A stretch of 64,000 nt of DNA from Schistosoma haematobium (Eukaryota; Platyhelminthes; Trematoda; Strigeidida; Schistosomatidae): contig NC_067202.1 of assembly GCF_000699445.3 (NCBI RefSeq), forward strand, positions 11,313,924 to 11,377,923, in the 5' to 3' direction. Below, one piece after another: positions 36,801 through 51,506 of the stretch (position 1 is the stretch's first letter; each line of letters starts with the position of its first letter). A program made the translations under genes and the position numbers. The notes under the pieces were generated by a model. It did not search any database and was not told the DNA's origin. It was given only the letters and a program-made list of their open reading frames with translations.

Positions 36801-39800
36801 TTGAAAAAAATCTCATCGAATTGTTCCAATGTTAAATTATTAGACGACGATCATATTGAAAAACTGGGCAAATAAAATTTGTTAAGGAGTCCCAAAATAC
36901 TCCTCGGAAAAGTCAATAGGGGCTCAGAAAACAGTGTTAAAGAGTTTCTTCGAAACATCTAGAAGGATGATAGAATACGTGTCAAATATTTGATTGAATA
37001 ATGTTCTTTACTGTTATATTTAATATGCTCCTAGATGATCAAGATTACGTTCATTGGTCTAAATATGCACGTCTTTCTGTATATACCTTAACGTCGGAGC
37101 AATACGTTCTTCTACACTTTGCACCTTTTCTCTTGTGTTCACTTTACTACGTAGATTCAGTTTGGCGTTGTAAGAAGCGTCTAGTAAATCGGGTCAAGCG
37201 TTGAATTAACAGACTTAACAAAATTCAATCAGGAATAAAAAGATTGAATAGTGTATTTTTTATCGTTGTTATTCTTGAGCTCTGATTTAGTGGGATTGTT
37301 ACAATTTTCTGTTTTAAAAAGAAACGTGACAATGTCAGCTTAACAAAAACTTCCTTTATTGTAGCGCTGAACATGTTTTGAATTGAATTTTCCAATTGAT
37401 AAGAAGCACTGACCAATTACAATCAATTACTATCACTATCACCACGTTCTCTTAATTTAAACAAACAAGAGAGCGAAATCAATCAACACACCTTAAATTT
37501 TAAAGGAAGAAGGATAGAAACAGAACAGTTCTCATTGACCTTGACCTATTCTTGTATTGGCCTAAGTTATTAAGCGATCTAATTTACAATTTACTTGAGG
37601 GTGTATAGATGTGTGTGGTATAATTTCAGTATTGACTACTAACTTGTTTTAATTTTATCCATGGTGAATTCTGATCATAATTCAATTAAACATTAACGAT
37701 CCATCATAAATTAGACAGACAAAATTTAAGTATTATTGTTTCTTCAAGAAAAAAGTTAATTATATAACTAAACCAAAAGGGAGTTACTAAAAATAAGTAT
37801 GAAGTATGGACATATGTATGCACATATTGTGAGACTTAGATTGAATTTCCAGGGTGAAGTTCAGAGAAGGATACAACACTCTTCTGAATAGTAGCCAAGA
37901 CTTAGGACGAAATGACTGAAAATATGATAAGTCCTCTAATTGAACGATAGATTCGGTTCCTAACCTATTCTAGTAAACCCCAGGCTAAATCTACACAACG
38001 ACTTGAACTCGAGAGAAAAGGCGTGAAATATGGTAGAAAACGCTATACTCCAAAGGTTCGTTTATGTACAGAAAATCTAGGGTTTTTATATTATTTTAGA
38101 TGTCCTTGGGTTTCCCGAAAATCCTGGAGTGCTACTAAACATAATAACAGCATAAATAATCATCCAACCAGAAACTCCACATGTAACTTTTCACTTTCTG
38201 GATGTTTCTGGCAAAACTTCTAGTGAATGTTGATTAGATAAGATGCTTTTCAGTATTTTCAGAGATTTTCTTGGCTTTTATTTCGAGGAGTTTTCTGGAT
38301 CTCCCCAACACAATACAAACTGATTTTCAGTGTTATTCTACACTATCCTTACAAATATTATTGAATTCATGATGAAAACCACCAGCCTATAAGACATATA
38401 GTGGTTGTGTTTGTTTTCCTGTACTTAATAATGTAATAAGTGAGGTTGTATTCTAGTCGATTTTTAAAAAAAAACCTTAAGTTTAGCTGATCCTCGAGTA
38501 ATAAGCAAGAACGTATTTGTCTAGTGTTTAGCTCTGGTCGAATTTTACTGATAAGTCTCTTCAGGATTTCAGACATATCTTGTTGATAAGTGATTACCAA
38601 ATGGAGCAGAAATTAGATTCAAAGATTTCGGACGACTAATTTCAATCAACTAAATATTTACGGTTAATAAAATTAAATTCATTACTGTTTAACATTTGTA
38701 TCTGACGAAGTCGAAAAACTAGATTGATTCTAATGAAAGAAATTATCGATAAAAAACGGGAACGTCCTAATCTGTATTCATATTAAGTGTCTTGAGTGAA
38801 ATAATGAGTTCCACACTGTCCTTATGATGAAAGTATTACTAGTATCGTTTAGATTCAAGAATTGATATTCCTCTTTTCGTATAAATCATTTGAAATTACA
38901 CTCCTCGTATTGTTTTACACTATTGTGACAATTTCTATACCTCAGAATACTTTCACTTCTACAGAAACAATTGTATAATCTATAATTTTGAAGACCTGAC
39001 TTCAACCACACACACACACACAGGAGATGAAGGCTGATACTTTCAACTCTCACCTAGTACATTAATACATACATAAGTCAGAATTCAATGAACCAGTCTT
39101 GATTTAAAATTAGTTAATATGCAAGCTAAAGTCATTGGTAGGTGGTGATTTACATCACTTTTACCTTGACTTAACTATGAAATACTATTATAAGGTTAGG
39201 TAATAAATGAACACAAAATTGTTATTTTCTTAGTTATAGGTATTAATAAATCATTTAGCATGTCATAAATAGTCTTTTTACAATTTCAAAGTAAATTTCA
39301 CCACAAACTAACTAACATTAATTCAACCAAACATATGTCTGGCACAATTCATTTTTCAATCAACGAATCTTTAATTCAGAATGTAAATCTTCATTGAATA
39401 TTGTTTTCAAATAACACTCTTTATAATTAAATTTTCAAATAATTTAAAAAGAAATAATCTGAAATGTATCAATCTGAAAAATTATGAAATTGATGGTAGT
39501 TGATGTCCACTCTGGGACTCGAACCCAGTACCACTCGCTTCAAGCGTCATCGCGTTTAACACTCAGCTACTGAGTCCCGATAGCCACTTGCTTGTACAAT
39601 GGGGTGAATTTAAATTCACTTAGTATTGTTTCGCTTGAATCTTCCCATTGAGTTTTACGACTGGCAACTGAAGCGAGTGTCACTGGGTTCGAGTCCCAGG
39701 GTGAACATCAACTCTGAGATACAGGTACATCCAGCCGACGAGTCCCAAATAGGACGAAACGCACATTCTGGATTCCACTGCTAGCCACTATCCGTATTCG

Positions 39801-42800
39801 ATGGTAGTTAATGTTTATCGCTTATAAAATTAAACAATAAAAACAAATTTTAAAAATTTACCTTGAGCTAATATATATGCACGTGGACATTGATAACCAT
39901 CAACCCAATTTGCATGTATATAAGTATTGTCTGATAGTTCCACAGCAGTTGAATCTAAACAAGGAACATCTAGATAACGGTTACGACGTTTGTTTGATGC
40001 TTGACTATATACATAAACATAAATAAATAAATAAAGAGAAAATACAGTCATAATGGATAAAACATAAATGAACACTGATGAATTAATCAGCTTCAGTCAA
40101 AATTGCATTTTAAATCTAACATTTTGATAGGAATGTACTTATTCATCGACGATATAATAGTGGTAGACTTTTGTTTTTGTTTTGAAATCATTAACAAGAA
40201 AAGAAAACATATTGAACATGAAAATATTAGGATTTTAGAAAAACGACCAGAAAAAGAAACAGATCTACGTTAATTTCTTTATATTTATAATAATAACTGA
40301 TCCGGAATTAAGCTTAACAATAAAGCTATTAAAAAAAATCACAGATTGAATGACCTAACTAGTCTTCATATGATTTAATCGTTTATCCGTTAGATGACTT
40401 TTAATTATTTCTTTTATCTAATGCCTTGTATATGAGCATTTTGTTTTGTTAGAAGAAAAACTTATTGACCTAAGTTACTCCCCAATCCAACTGAATTGAT
40501 ATCAAAAGACAAAACCACCAGTCTGAAGGATAATTTAGTCCCATGGGCAACTATCATTTGGCCACAAATCATATCACTGTAAATTATTAATCGATCGATT
40601 GGTGCTTATCATCAATTAATTAAGCAACAATATTTTTATTACAAGTCATAAAGGGTTAATTCATAACCAATTAGACGGTGACAGTTGTTTTAAACAAACA
40701 TATTATTGGATGATGAGAAATTGAATATGAAGCACAGATGTTAAGTTGATGAAAGTTGACCATTAGAAGACATTGCCTATAACATCAGCTGTTTTTTTTT
40801 CAAAATAAGTATTTTTAGAAGTTAGTTCGATCAAACTGTTGATTACAAAGAAACAGATCAGTCGTCTTACTTCTTATTCACTAAAACAAGTGGAAGACAT
40901 GAGATGTTCTAATTGCGTGACCGTAAATATTTTCAAAGGATTGTTTGAATATGACGTAACCATTATTAAAGAACAACAGGGAGGTTGAATGTAGGGGGTT
41001 TTATTGAAAAGGTTGTAAGCCTTCATCGATCAAGTTTATTACACAAATTTAGCCATATCCTGCATATTGCTTAGGGTCAGGGATAACTGATGAGATGTAG
41101 ACAGTTATAGACGTTCAATGATATCTTGAACGTCTGTGAAAATACTGTAAATGTAACCGTTCTATTATATACTTTCATTTTGTTCTATTTTACTCATTAG
41201 GAATAAAGTTTTTCCCGCCACCTGATAAGTCTGGTACTTGAACACTTGACTACCACTTCCTAGTTACCCAGATAACTCCTACATTTGAGTTCTGAACAGG
41301 AGACAAATGAAAGGATGTATGAAAAAACCAACTACCATGGGTAGTTTAAGTACAGAACAAAAAAGCTATTTCTAGGTTTAAACGTGACAATGATATTCCA
41401 GAAGCCTACTAAAATTAGTAGCAAAGATAACTAATTATTCAAACAGAGTATGACGCAGAATCTAAAATCTTTTTAGAACCCTCTGAGACATTCCTACTGA
41501 ATGTTAACTGAAAAGGAATCTTTTCAGCTTCTTCACTTTTTCTGAATACAATAATTAGGACATGATTGAGTGTATATAATATTTCTGGTTATGTTTTTTT
41601 TAAAAAACCATTAACATCATTCCATTACAACCTCTTCGGATTTCATTTTATTAATATAAATTCTGGGATTATTTATAACTAGCTGACTAACTAATTAAAC
41701 TTCTTGAAGAAGGATAGATTTCTGAAAGTATATGGAATATGAAAACTAATTACATACAATATCTGATAACTATGGATATGAAATCCTATAATTTTATTGT
41801 TAACTTTCAATATTTTGATACAATCAAACAACATTATTATCAAATCAAAGTATCGATGAAAAATGAATAAGTTGTGTGTATAATCTTTTCTATAGAATGA
41901 TGCTTAGGTTTATACACTAATTATTAATAACAAACATTATGTTGTCTAGTGTACTATGTGGATTGAATTCCATTAATCAATTTGACTAAAATTAACCTCT
42001 ATCTGACTGTGATATACAAGTCTCAAAAATCACAAAGAAAACATCAATTCCTTCAGTATTACAGATAGACTTTGTTGATAAGTACCAATATTAGAATGAA
42101 AATTTTTTTGGTGCATGATTTTCTATTGATCACTTTTCTAATCACCTTGTATTATAAGTCAATAGTATATGACATAACATTACAAGTACTACTACCACTA
42201 TTGCTACAACAACAACAACAACAACTGCTACTACTACTACTAATAATAATAATAATAATGGTTAATCCAACTATCTTATCGGTTGATTGAATATAAACAA
42301 AATATATTTGATAATAAATTGAGACCAAAACGTAATGAACTGTAAGATGATATCAACAAATGGACAAATGGATGATGATATGTGATGCTTAGATAATAAT
42401 AATAAAAAAGGAGAAAAATATACGAGTATTTTTATGTCGCCTAAATTCAAATTATCAAGGTGAAACACTTTCCTTTTTTTAAAAAACTATTTCTAGAATA
42501 TTTATCTAATTCACTTACATGTTTGTATGTTTAAGTTAAATATGGGATTATTCAGATAACTACCAATATATTACGGCTATTATTACTACTGATTAATGTA
42601 TAAAATGGTAGAGTGATACGATTGAAAACAAACAATAATAAACACATATTGTTGTTTGTAATGATGTGTTTTTTTTCACGCTTTTGATAAGGGTTGAATG
42701 TAATCAATCTCTATTGGAGTAAATGGTATGAATTTTAGTGTGAATGCCAATAATAGAATGGAAGTACATCTACAGATAATAAATCTTCACACCAAAAACA

Positions 42801-45800
42801 AACAAAAAAAATTGAATGAAACCAACACGTTTTGGATCGAACTGTGACTACTCCATTATACAGAAATACATCAAGATCGACATATCATTTACTAAGGTGA
42901 TTTTTTAAAGAATTTTAAACAATTTACAGATAATTTTCATGGTAAATTAACCTTAAGTGAATTTTTATTTATTTAAACACATAAACATTGGTACAAAAAG
43001 GCATTGTGGAGGCTAATGTCCTCAATATCTGACTCCAATAAATAATATCCCGTAAACTGAGTATTTAAGGTAGGCTTAATCTCCTAGTAGAATTACGGAT
43101 TTACTCGAGATTATTGAGAAGCCTGAACACCAGTTATAGAGATAGTTTATTGTTAATGAGTAATAAAAATCCACAAGCGTACGGTGAGCAAGCACACGAT
43201 GAAACAGAGTGAGTGAGTGTGTGTCTGTTTAAAACCCATATATATTTTTGCGAGTTAATCGGGTGTGGATAAATTATCGATTATCTGCACATTGAAACCA
43301 ATAGGAGGATAGCTTAAGAGTTAATGTACAGACATGCATTCGATCATACACACCGAAATTAACATAGTGAATTAAGAGTCTAAGTTACAATGAATAGACA
43401 GATGATACAGTGGCCAAATGGGCTTGCCACAGCATCAAATATATATGTGCCACACAAATGATTCTATTTGTATGAGGGTTGGAATACTGTCCGGATGCCC
43501 AAAATGAAGGTGGTTTTCTTGGGGAGTCATACAACAATCCTTTGATCTAGAGATCTTATTCACAAGGCAGTGGAGTAACGTCAAGAGATGCAGTCCCATG
43601 GTGGCCGGTGACCAGCAGTAGATTCATAGGCCATTTGTTCCCTCAGGATACTGGAGCCCATTTGCACCATTGGTTCGGAATAAGGTTTTTCCAAATCCCC
43701 TAGCTAGATCCTCTGTGTACATCAACCCGGTTAGAGTGCCAGACATTCGCTTTTCGTCCTCTCGGTTTCGTAAATAACACAGCTGTTGAGAGAAGGCAGT
43801 GAGTAGGACTTCCCTGGCAGTGGTTGTATACACGTGGTCATGTGAGAGCATTTCGACAGGATGAGTGGGCTCTCCTTACCCTTGACCGTACCAGGGCAAG
43901 AATGAAGTAGTCTGGTTTCAAATCCATCAGCAGTATGTACTGCAAAGATCAAATAAATAGGAGTGAATGGATTAAAAATGTATGGTGCATTAATTATCTT
44001 TTGTTAATACTTTTCTTTTTTCCCTTATATCTGGTTCAAATTGTACATATTCACTATTGACTGTAAAATATTACGACAATCAAATGTGAACAAATTACTG
44101 TTGTATGTTATCTTCAACTGTGTTTACCAGTTTACATAAACTGACCAAAGGAAATACATTGGAACAATAGAATAAAACAGTTAAGTATCTGCATTTCTGA
44201 GCACATTCCACGACATTTAAAGCTGGAAAAATAGAATATTTCCAGTAATGCGATTATAAATAAATAATGCGATTGTTCACTATTTGTTTGAAATGTGAAC
44301 ATCTCATGTTTAAGTTTCTCAGTTATTCAAGCTGATCGATAAACAAAATGACCTCGCATTAATTACGCTCTATTGAAGTTGTAGCGATAAAACTACTTAA
44401 GTTGAACTTATATATTCAAACAAAAAACGCAGTTATCCATTTAATTTTGTCTTGATAACTTCAGTTTCAAAAAAATTGTTGCGTTACACTTTCTGGTTTA
44501 AAGGTATGTATATGTTTTTTTTAAATGATTGAATAATATTTTTCTATGTCATCCCACTAACGATCCAAGAAATCAGGATGGCCATCAGATAAATCAACAG
44601 TGGAAAAGCAGCAGGACATGACAACATATCATCTGAAGCACTGAAGTCAGAAATACAAGCAACTGCAAACATGCTCCACGTTCTATTCAGTAAGGATTTG
44701 GGAAGAGGAACAAGTGCCACAGACAGGCTGAAAAGAAGCATATCTCATCAAAATTCCAAAAAAAAATAGACCTGAGCAAATGTGAGAACTACAGAAGTGT
44801 CACATGATTATCGATGCCATGAAAAGTTTTCAATAGTGTTGTTGAACCGGATGAAAGATTCAGTGGACGTCCGGTTTCGATATCAATAGGCTGGATTTCG
44901 TAAGGATCGGTCGTACACAGACCGATTCGTGACACCACGAATTACTGTTGAGCAATCAATTGAATGGAATTCGTCATTATACATCAACTTCATTGACTAT
45001 GAGGTGTTTGACAGTGTGGATATAAGGACCTTATAGAGCCTTCTTCGACACTGTGAGGTTACTGAGAAGATCGTCAACATCATCTGTAATTCATACGACG
45101 GACTACACTGCAAATTGGTGCACGGAGGACAGCTGACAGATACATCCCAAGTGAGGAGCGGAGTCAGACAAGGCTGCATACTCTCCTCCTTCTTCTTTCT
45201 TCTGACGGTCAACTGGATTATGAAGACCTCGATATCTGAGGGAGAGCACCGAATACAATGGATGGCTTGGATCCATTAGACGATTTGGACTTCCCAGATG
45301 GCCTGGCCTTTCTATCCCATACACATCAACGAATGCAGGTCAAGACAACCAGTGTAGCAGAAACCTCTACCTCTTCAGCAGTAGGCCTCAACATACACAA
45401 AGGAGAAAGCAGAATCCTTAAATACAACACGGAGAACACCAACCCAATCACACTTGGTGGAACTTTCACATACCTGGTTAGCATCATCTATGCAGACCCA
45501 AACGTAAGGGTTGGCAAAGTTAGGGCAGCATTTCTACAGTTGAAGAACATATGGAACTCGAAACAACTGTTTGTCAACCAATATCAAAATCAGAATCTTT
45601 AATATGAACGTGAAGACAGTTCTACTGTATGGAGCTGAAACTTGGAGAACTATCACAACCATCATCGAAAATGTACAAGTATTTAAAAACAATTGTCTAC
45701 ACAAGATATTTAGTATCCGTTGGCCGGATACCATCAGTAACAGCCTACTGTGAGAGAGAACAAACCAACTTCCAGTTGAAGAGGGAATTAGGAGAAGACG

Positions 45801-48800
45801 TTGGAAGTGGATAGGACATACATCGAGGAAATCATGAAACTGAATCACAAGGCAAGAGCTAATTTGGAATCCTGAAGGGAAACGGAAAAAAGGAAGACCA
45901 CGGAACAGACTGTATCGAGAATCGGAAGTAGACAAGAAAAGGATGAATAGCAACTGGAAAGGGTTTCCCTATAGAGTTCGATGGAGGATGCTGGTGAGCG
46001 ACCTATACTCCTCCATGAGAGGTCACATGCGTAAGGAAGTAGGTAAGTAACGTTGTGAACAACTAGCGGGAACTCATCGATTATTCTATTACCATTCTTA
46101 TTTTTGCCACATTCAAATTTAAAATGCGAAACAAATTGTGGAAAAATGCAGAACATTACTTAAAAATTACACAATTAAATTTCTGGCATAAATACAAATA
46201 TGTACGATCAATTAGTGTTTATTGTAATATTATGTTAATGAAGTAATTCTCTATTCATCAATTTGTTCAACACTTCATTAGTTTAAACTAACTCTTTTAT
46301 ACAGAATGATCTAACTAATTACTAACATTCACATAATGATCTGTTTACAATTTGACATACACGTGACTTAACATTAAGCCTGAGAATTTTTTTATTGGGA
46401 ATTACTTTTAAAACCATACATAACTGATCGCATTGGAAGTGTTTCAAAGTCTTTTCTTTGACATATATAATTAGTACAAATTTGTTTTTCTCATTTGGTT
46501 TCATTCAAATCATCAAAACCTTTAGGTCATATGACGAGCGCAAAAAGTGTAAATTACCCAAATGTAATAAGTATTTTGTATCACCTTGATTCACTATATA
46601 TCTAACGTTAATTTCTGATGTAAAAAATCATCAGAAAAACAGAAAAAAAGAACGAAAAGTAACAGAACCGTTGATGAATTGAACTGTCTCTCTTAAACTA
46701 AGATATACAATCAAGAGGAAAACATACGATACTACGGTGATAAAAATTGAGAATGAAGGTCTTGGGTTCGACGCCATGTAAATTAGTGTATACAGACTGA
46801 GAAATGTCAAGCTACAAAAAATGTTCCTGGTTGAAATTCAAATATTTCTTCCACTGAATCATGCACAGCTACAACTAGTGACTAAGTGGAATGTGAGACA
46901 ACTTGATGAAAAGAAAAAGCACATAAGTAATATTGTAAGACCAAAGGCAAAATAAGACTGAGGAGCAAATTTAAAGCGCTATTCCAGATAGCTTGTTAAT
47001 AAAGCTCATGATTCTCACCATATCTCGTATTTTGAAAGGATTGGGTGATATTTTCCTTGTGGAATGAACTGTTAAGGTCAGTTTGTTTGGGTTAGGAGTG
47101 TTAAGGTTACGAGTTTTAGGGTTAGTATCTACCGTTACGAAGTTCTAGGGTTAGGAACTTATTATTATTATTATTAGTTAAACACATAAACATTGGTACA
47201 AGGAGGCACCAAGTAGATATGCGCCACATAAATCATTCGATTTGTGTGAGGGCTGTGATACTGTCCGAGTGCCCAGAACGAAGCAGGTGGTTTTCTTAGA
47301 GGGCCACTCCCCGAGCCTTCGACCTGAAGGTCTGACCCACAAAGCAGTGGAGCATCGTAAGGAGATGCAGTCCCATGGTAGCCGGTGACCAACGATTGGT
47401 TTATATGCCATTTGTTCCTTCAGGATACTGGAGCCCATGTGCACCATTGGTTTGGAATTCAGTTAAAGCGCCGGACATTCGCTTTTTATCCTCTCAATTT
47501 CGTAAACAACACCCCCGCCATGAGAAGGCAGTGAGTAGGACTTCCCTGGAAGAGGCTGTATACATGTGGCCGTGTGAGAGCATTTCGAGAGGGAGGGTGG
47601 GCCCACCCCACTCTCGGCCATACCAGGGCATTTGGGGGTTAGGAACCAGGGTTATGGTTAGAAATATTAGTGTTGATGACCAGTGTTGAGAAGTAGTATG
47701 GTTAGGAGCCAAAGTCTTGAGGTTTAATAGTTAGAAGTTAGGGTTAGGACGTCTTAGGGTAAGGAGGTATGGTCGAGTTCTATGGTTAGGAGCTGGGGTT
47801 TAGGGTTGTCAAGGTCAGGAGTTGCGTTTTAGAAGATGCAGGGCTAAGAATCCAGGTCCATCCTGATTTCAGCCTGAATTATTGATACACAGCATTACTA
47901 ATTTCATTAATGGTTTGAAAACTTCTAATCCTCTGTATTTCTATGGTTTTTACATTTTAGAGCTCTTAAATGAAAGCTGCATTCGTATTGGTTATCACTG
48001 ACTATCTAATCTCAAGGCAACCCATAAATTTGCTGAAGTCCATCGGTATAGTAAAGTCTTGCCATTAATACTACAACAATTATTATTACTACTTCTACAG
48101 AAATCTATAACAAAGATAAATCCTTTTTATTGTGCTATTGAGATATCAATGAATAAGTGATTTTTCTTTCAAACAATAAACAATTGTAAACAACTTACGC
48201 AAAACGCGTACAAGCACCTTTCACAGGACTATCTTTAAACAATGCATCAAATTCTAAAGTTAATCCAATAGAACCAACACTTTGCACTCTAGTGATAAAT
48301 TCTGATACAGACAAACGTGTTTCCGATAAAGGATTTGTAACACATAATTGATCTTTAGATGAAGGTGAATGAGTGGAATATATTGAACCATTACTAATAC
48401 TACTGATATTATTAGCTAATGTTGTTATTGTATTGGTTCTGTGTCTAAATGAGTTGGAATGAGAAAGATGACGATCAGATCGATAGAATACACGTCGTTC
48501 ATTATGAAACATAGATGATGTTGATGATGATGTACAATCTTTATTATTATGACTAATAGATGTTTCAAACATTGAATCAGTCATACGATTATTAGTTAAT
48601 ACTCCACGACGTGGTAATGGTGATGTTTGTAAACCAACAGCATCCCCTATTAGTCGTGATAATGGTGAAATACTTCCATTTATTGTGTTATAATATTGTG
48701 GTTGTGCTGATCCATGAACCATGGAAGATAATGATGATCTGGATATTGTCGTTATAGCTGATGATGACGAAGATGTTATGATAGTTGTATGTAAAAAGTC

Positions 48801-51430
48801 ATCTGAACATCGTCGATTTTTCATAGGAACACGTAATGATCCATGAATAGAAGACAGAGAAATATCCTTACTATTAATACTACCATTAGTAATAGTATTA
48901 CTAGTAATTATTTTGTCAGTATTATCATCGACATTTTCATGATTATAATTATTATTGTATAAATCAAGTTGAACAACCAATTCATTGCCTAATAAAGGAT
49001 TATGTAATGCTGAATAAATTGAATCAGATGGTCTTAATGATGATAATTGTGACAATTTAAAATAATCAGTTGGCATACGTGAAAAATGACCAGTACGTTT
49101 AAAACAATTTAATAGCCAATCAAAATGTTGGTTTAATGTTAATTGACCAAATAAACGTTTCAATGTGGAATTTGGCAAATGTACATTTAATTCATCATAA
49201 CCAACAGAGTATATCTAAAAATTAAAATCAAATCAATAAAATTGGATTAGATGAATATATTTAATTGATTAGCTAGTCAATTAAATAATTAATTAATTAT
49301 CAGAAATATGGAATCGTGGAGATTGTAGTAATTTTAATAGTTGAATTCATGAGTCGATCTAAGCTAGACCACCACTGAAAACCTAGAAGCACTTGATGGC
49401 CGTTTCGTCCTAGTATGGGACTCTTCAGCAATGCGCATCAACAATGCCGCGCCAAAGGCACGCGAACCCAAGACCTCCTGGACTTCTAGTTATAAGCCGT
49501 GACCAGTAGGGTTCATCTGTGTGGGGTACAGTTATGGATCGATTGAAATTAGACATTAACACATTTGGATGCCAGCCCAGTGGTATGGAGGTTAAGCGTT
49601 AGTGCGCGAGATCGAAAGTCTTGTAATTGAGTCTCAGGTGCGATGTCGTGGATGCACAATGCTGAGGAGTCCCAAACTATGACGAAATGGCCGTCTAGTG
49701 CTTACAGGTTTTCAGTGGTGGTCCATCTTAGATCGATTCATAAATTCAACTATCGAAATCAATTAATTAACAAGAGTAGACTTAAAGCATAATATGTGTA
49801 TAGTATGTGAAGTGTGAATCCCGGATACCTAAACCGAACTAGATAAAGTGATGTACAAACACTTGGGATACGTTTTCGACACGAACCCGTACTAGGCGAG
49901 GGCGGAAAAGGGAGAATTTGAATATTTGGAAATTATGTGATTCTATAAGGCACCTGTAAACTGATAATTAGCAGAAAGCAGAAGGTAAATATAAAATGAA
50001 TTTAAAATTATTTTTCAGAACATTTAAAGGCATGTGGAATTAAGGTCAAACCAAAGCACATCAAACAGGATTTAAGCAAGTGGCATACCCTTGATTGATA
50101 ATCAACTATTTTCTAGCTATTAGAATCCACCATTAAATTAACAAAATATGTAAATGTATAACGGACTGAAAGGACTTAATAATATGGGCAAAAGCACTTC
50201 ACACAACTCTCTCTTCTTCTAGAGCAAATCTTCAAAATTTAGGTAAGATATAAGATGAAGTATAGAAATGTAAAGAAAGCTGATTAGACTACCTCATATT
50301 CTGTTGTTGATTTTTCTCACCTTAAATGAAATAGATAACCTATTGTACACAAGAAAACACCTACAGTCACAAGTTCTAGAGTCGTGGTGTATACTGTTTG
50401 TATTATCTCCTCAGACTATAACTGGAAAGTCTGCTAAATAAATGCTTGGTCCGTCTTAATAGTCGCTTTTAATAACACAAAAGAAAAAGAGCGATGTGCA
50501 AAAAGAACTCTTTACTTTAAGTTTAGTTTGTGTACAGAAAAAACGAGGGTATTTACTGAGTTACATACGACCTCGGGCTTCCGGAAGTTTCTGGAATTGA
50601 ACTAAATATAGTAACAGGATAGGTAATCACCCAATCAGAAACGTGACATGTAACTTTAATTTCTAGATATCCCTGAAAAACTTCTATTCAACGTTGACTA
50701 GATAAAATATTTCTCAGTGTTTGCTGAGTTCCTATAGTTTTTCCTAAAGAATACTTTAGAACTTCTTAACAATAACAAGACAACTGGGAGTTACTACTAT
50801 CTTCATTAATTTTTATTGATTTTTAAATTGTAACGTTGTCGATTTGAGATGAAGAAAAAAGTAAAATTAACTTTTAAACTAAACAAGAAATCATTCCTTT
50901 TATTGGTACAACAATTAAAAAAATATGAGAATGAATCCATAGAAATAAATATATCCATGTATAGGTTAATTAACTTAACAAATAAAATCAATATACTACA
51001 TCCAAATTCATGTCATCAGATCGTTTAGAAATGTTAAAAGATTTAAGAAGCTTTATATTGAGTAAATCTAAATTACAATACATACAGTCATTGAATAAAT
51101 TCATAGTAATAAATTAAAGTCAGTGTCAATAGACAACTTACTATATTTAGTTCTTGATTGAGACCATGAACCGATTGATGTTAGATCACCACCTTTGAAA
51201 ACCTGGAAGCACTGGACGGCCGTTTCGTCCTATTGTAGGACTCCTCAGCAGTGCGCATCCACGACCTCGCCCCACCGCGAGATTCGAACCCAAGACCTAC
51301 TGGTTTCGCGCGCGAACACGTAACCACTAGACCACTGAGCCGGCATCCAGGTTTTCCGTGGTGGTCTAGCTTCAACTGACTCATGATCTTAATCATTGAA
51401 ATTCTATTATTTCCCAAGATCATCACATAT

Positions 51431-51506
<76 letters not shown>

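Noticed and set aside
37890..37925. 'ttaggacgaaatgac' as a ribozyme
   Set aside because: No CUGANGA core or paired stems; at most a very old remnant.
39500..39600. Possible functional tRNA gene on the - strand (good B-box, cloverleaf-like)
   Set aside because: No closed acceptor stem or clear anticodon stem, and the sequence continues in the other copy into the Sm-alpha tail. It is a tRNA-derived SINE head.
45258..45953. Open frames of 114 and 139 codons on opposite strands
   Set aside because: They overlap the decayed RTE-like element; the + frame is part of the RT remnant and the - frame is its shadow.
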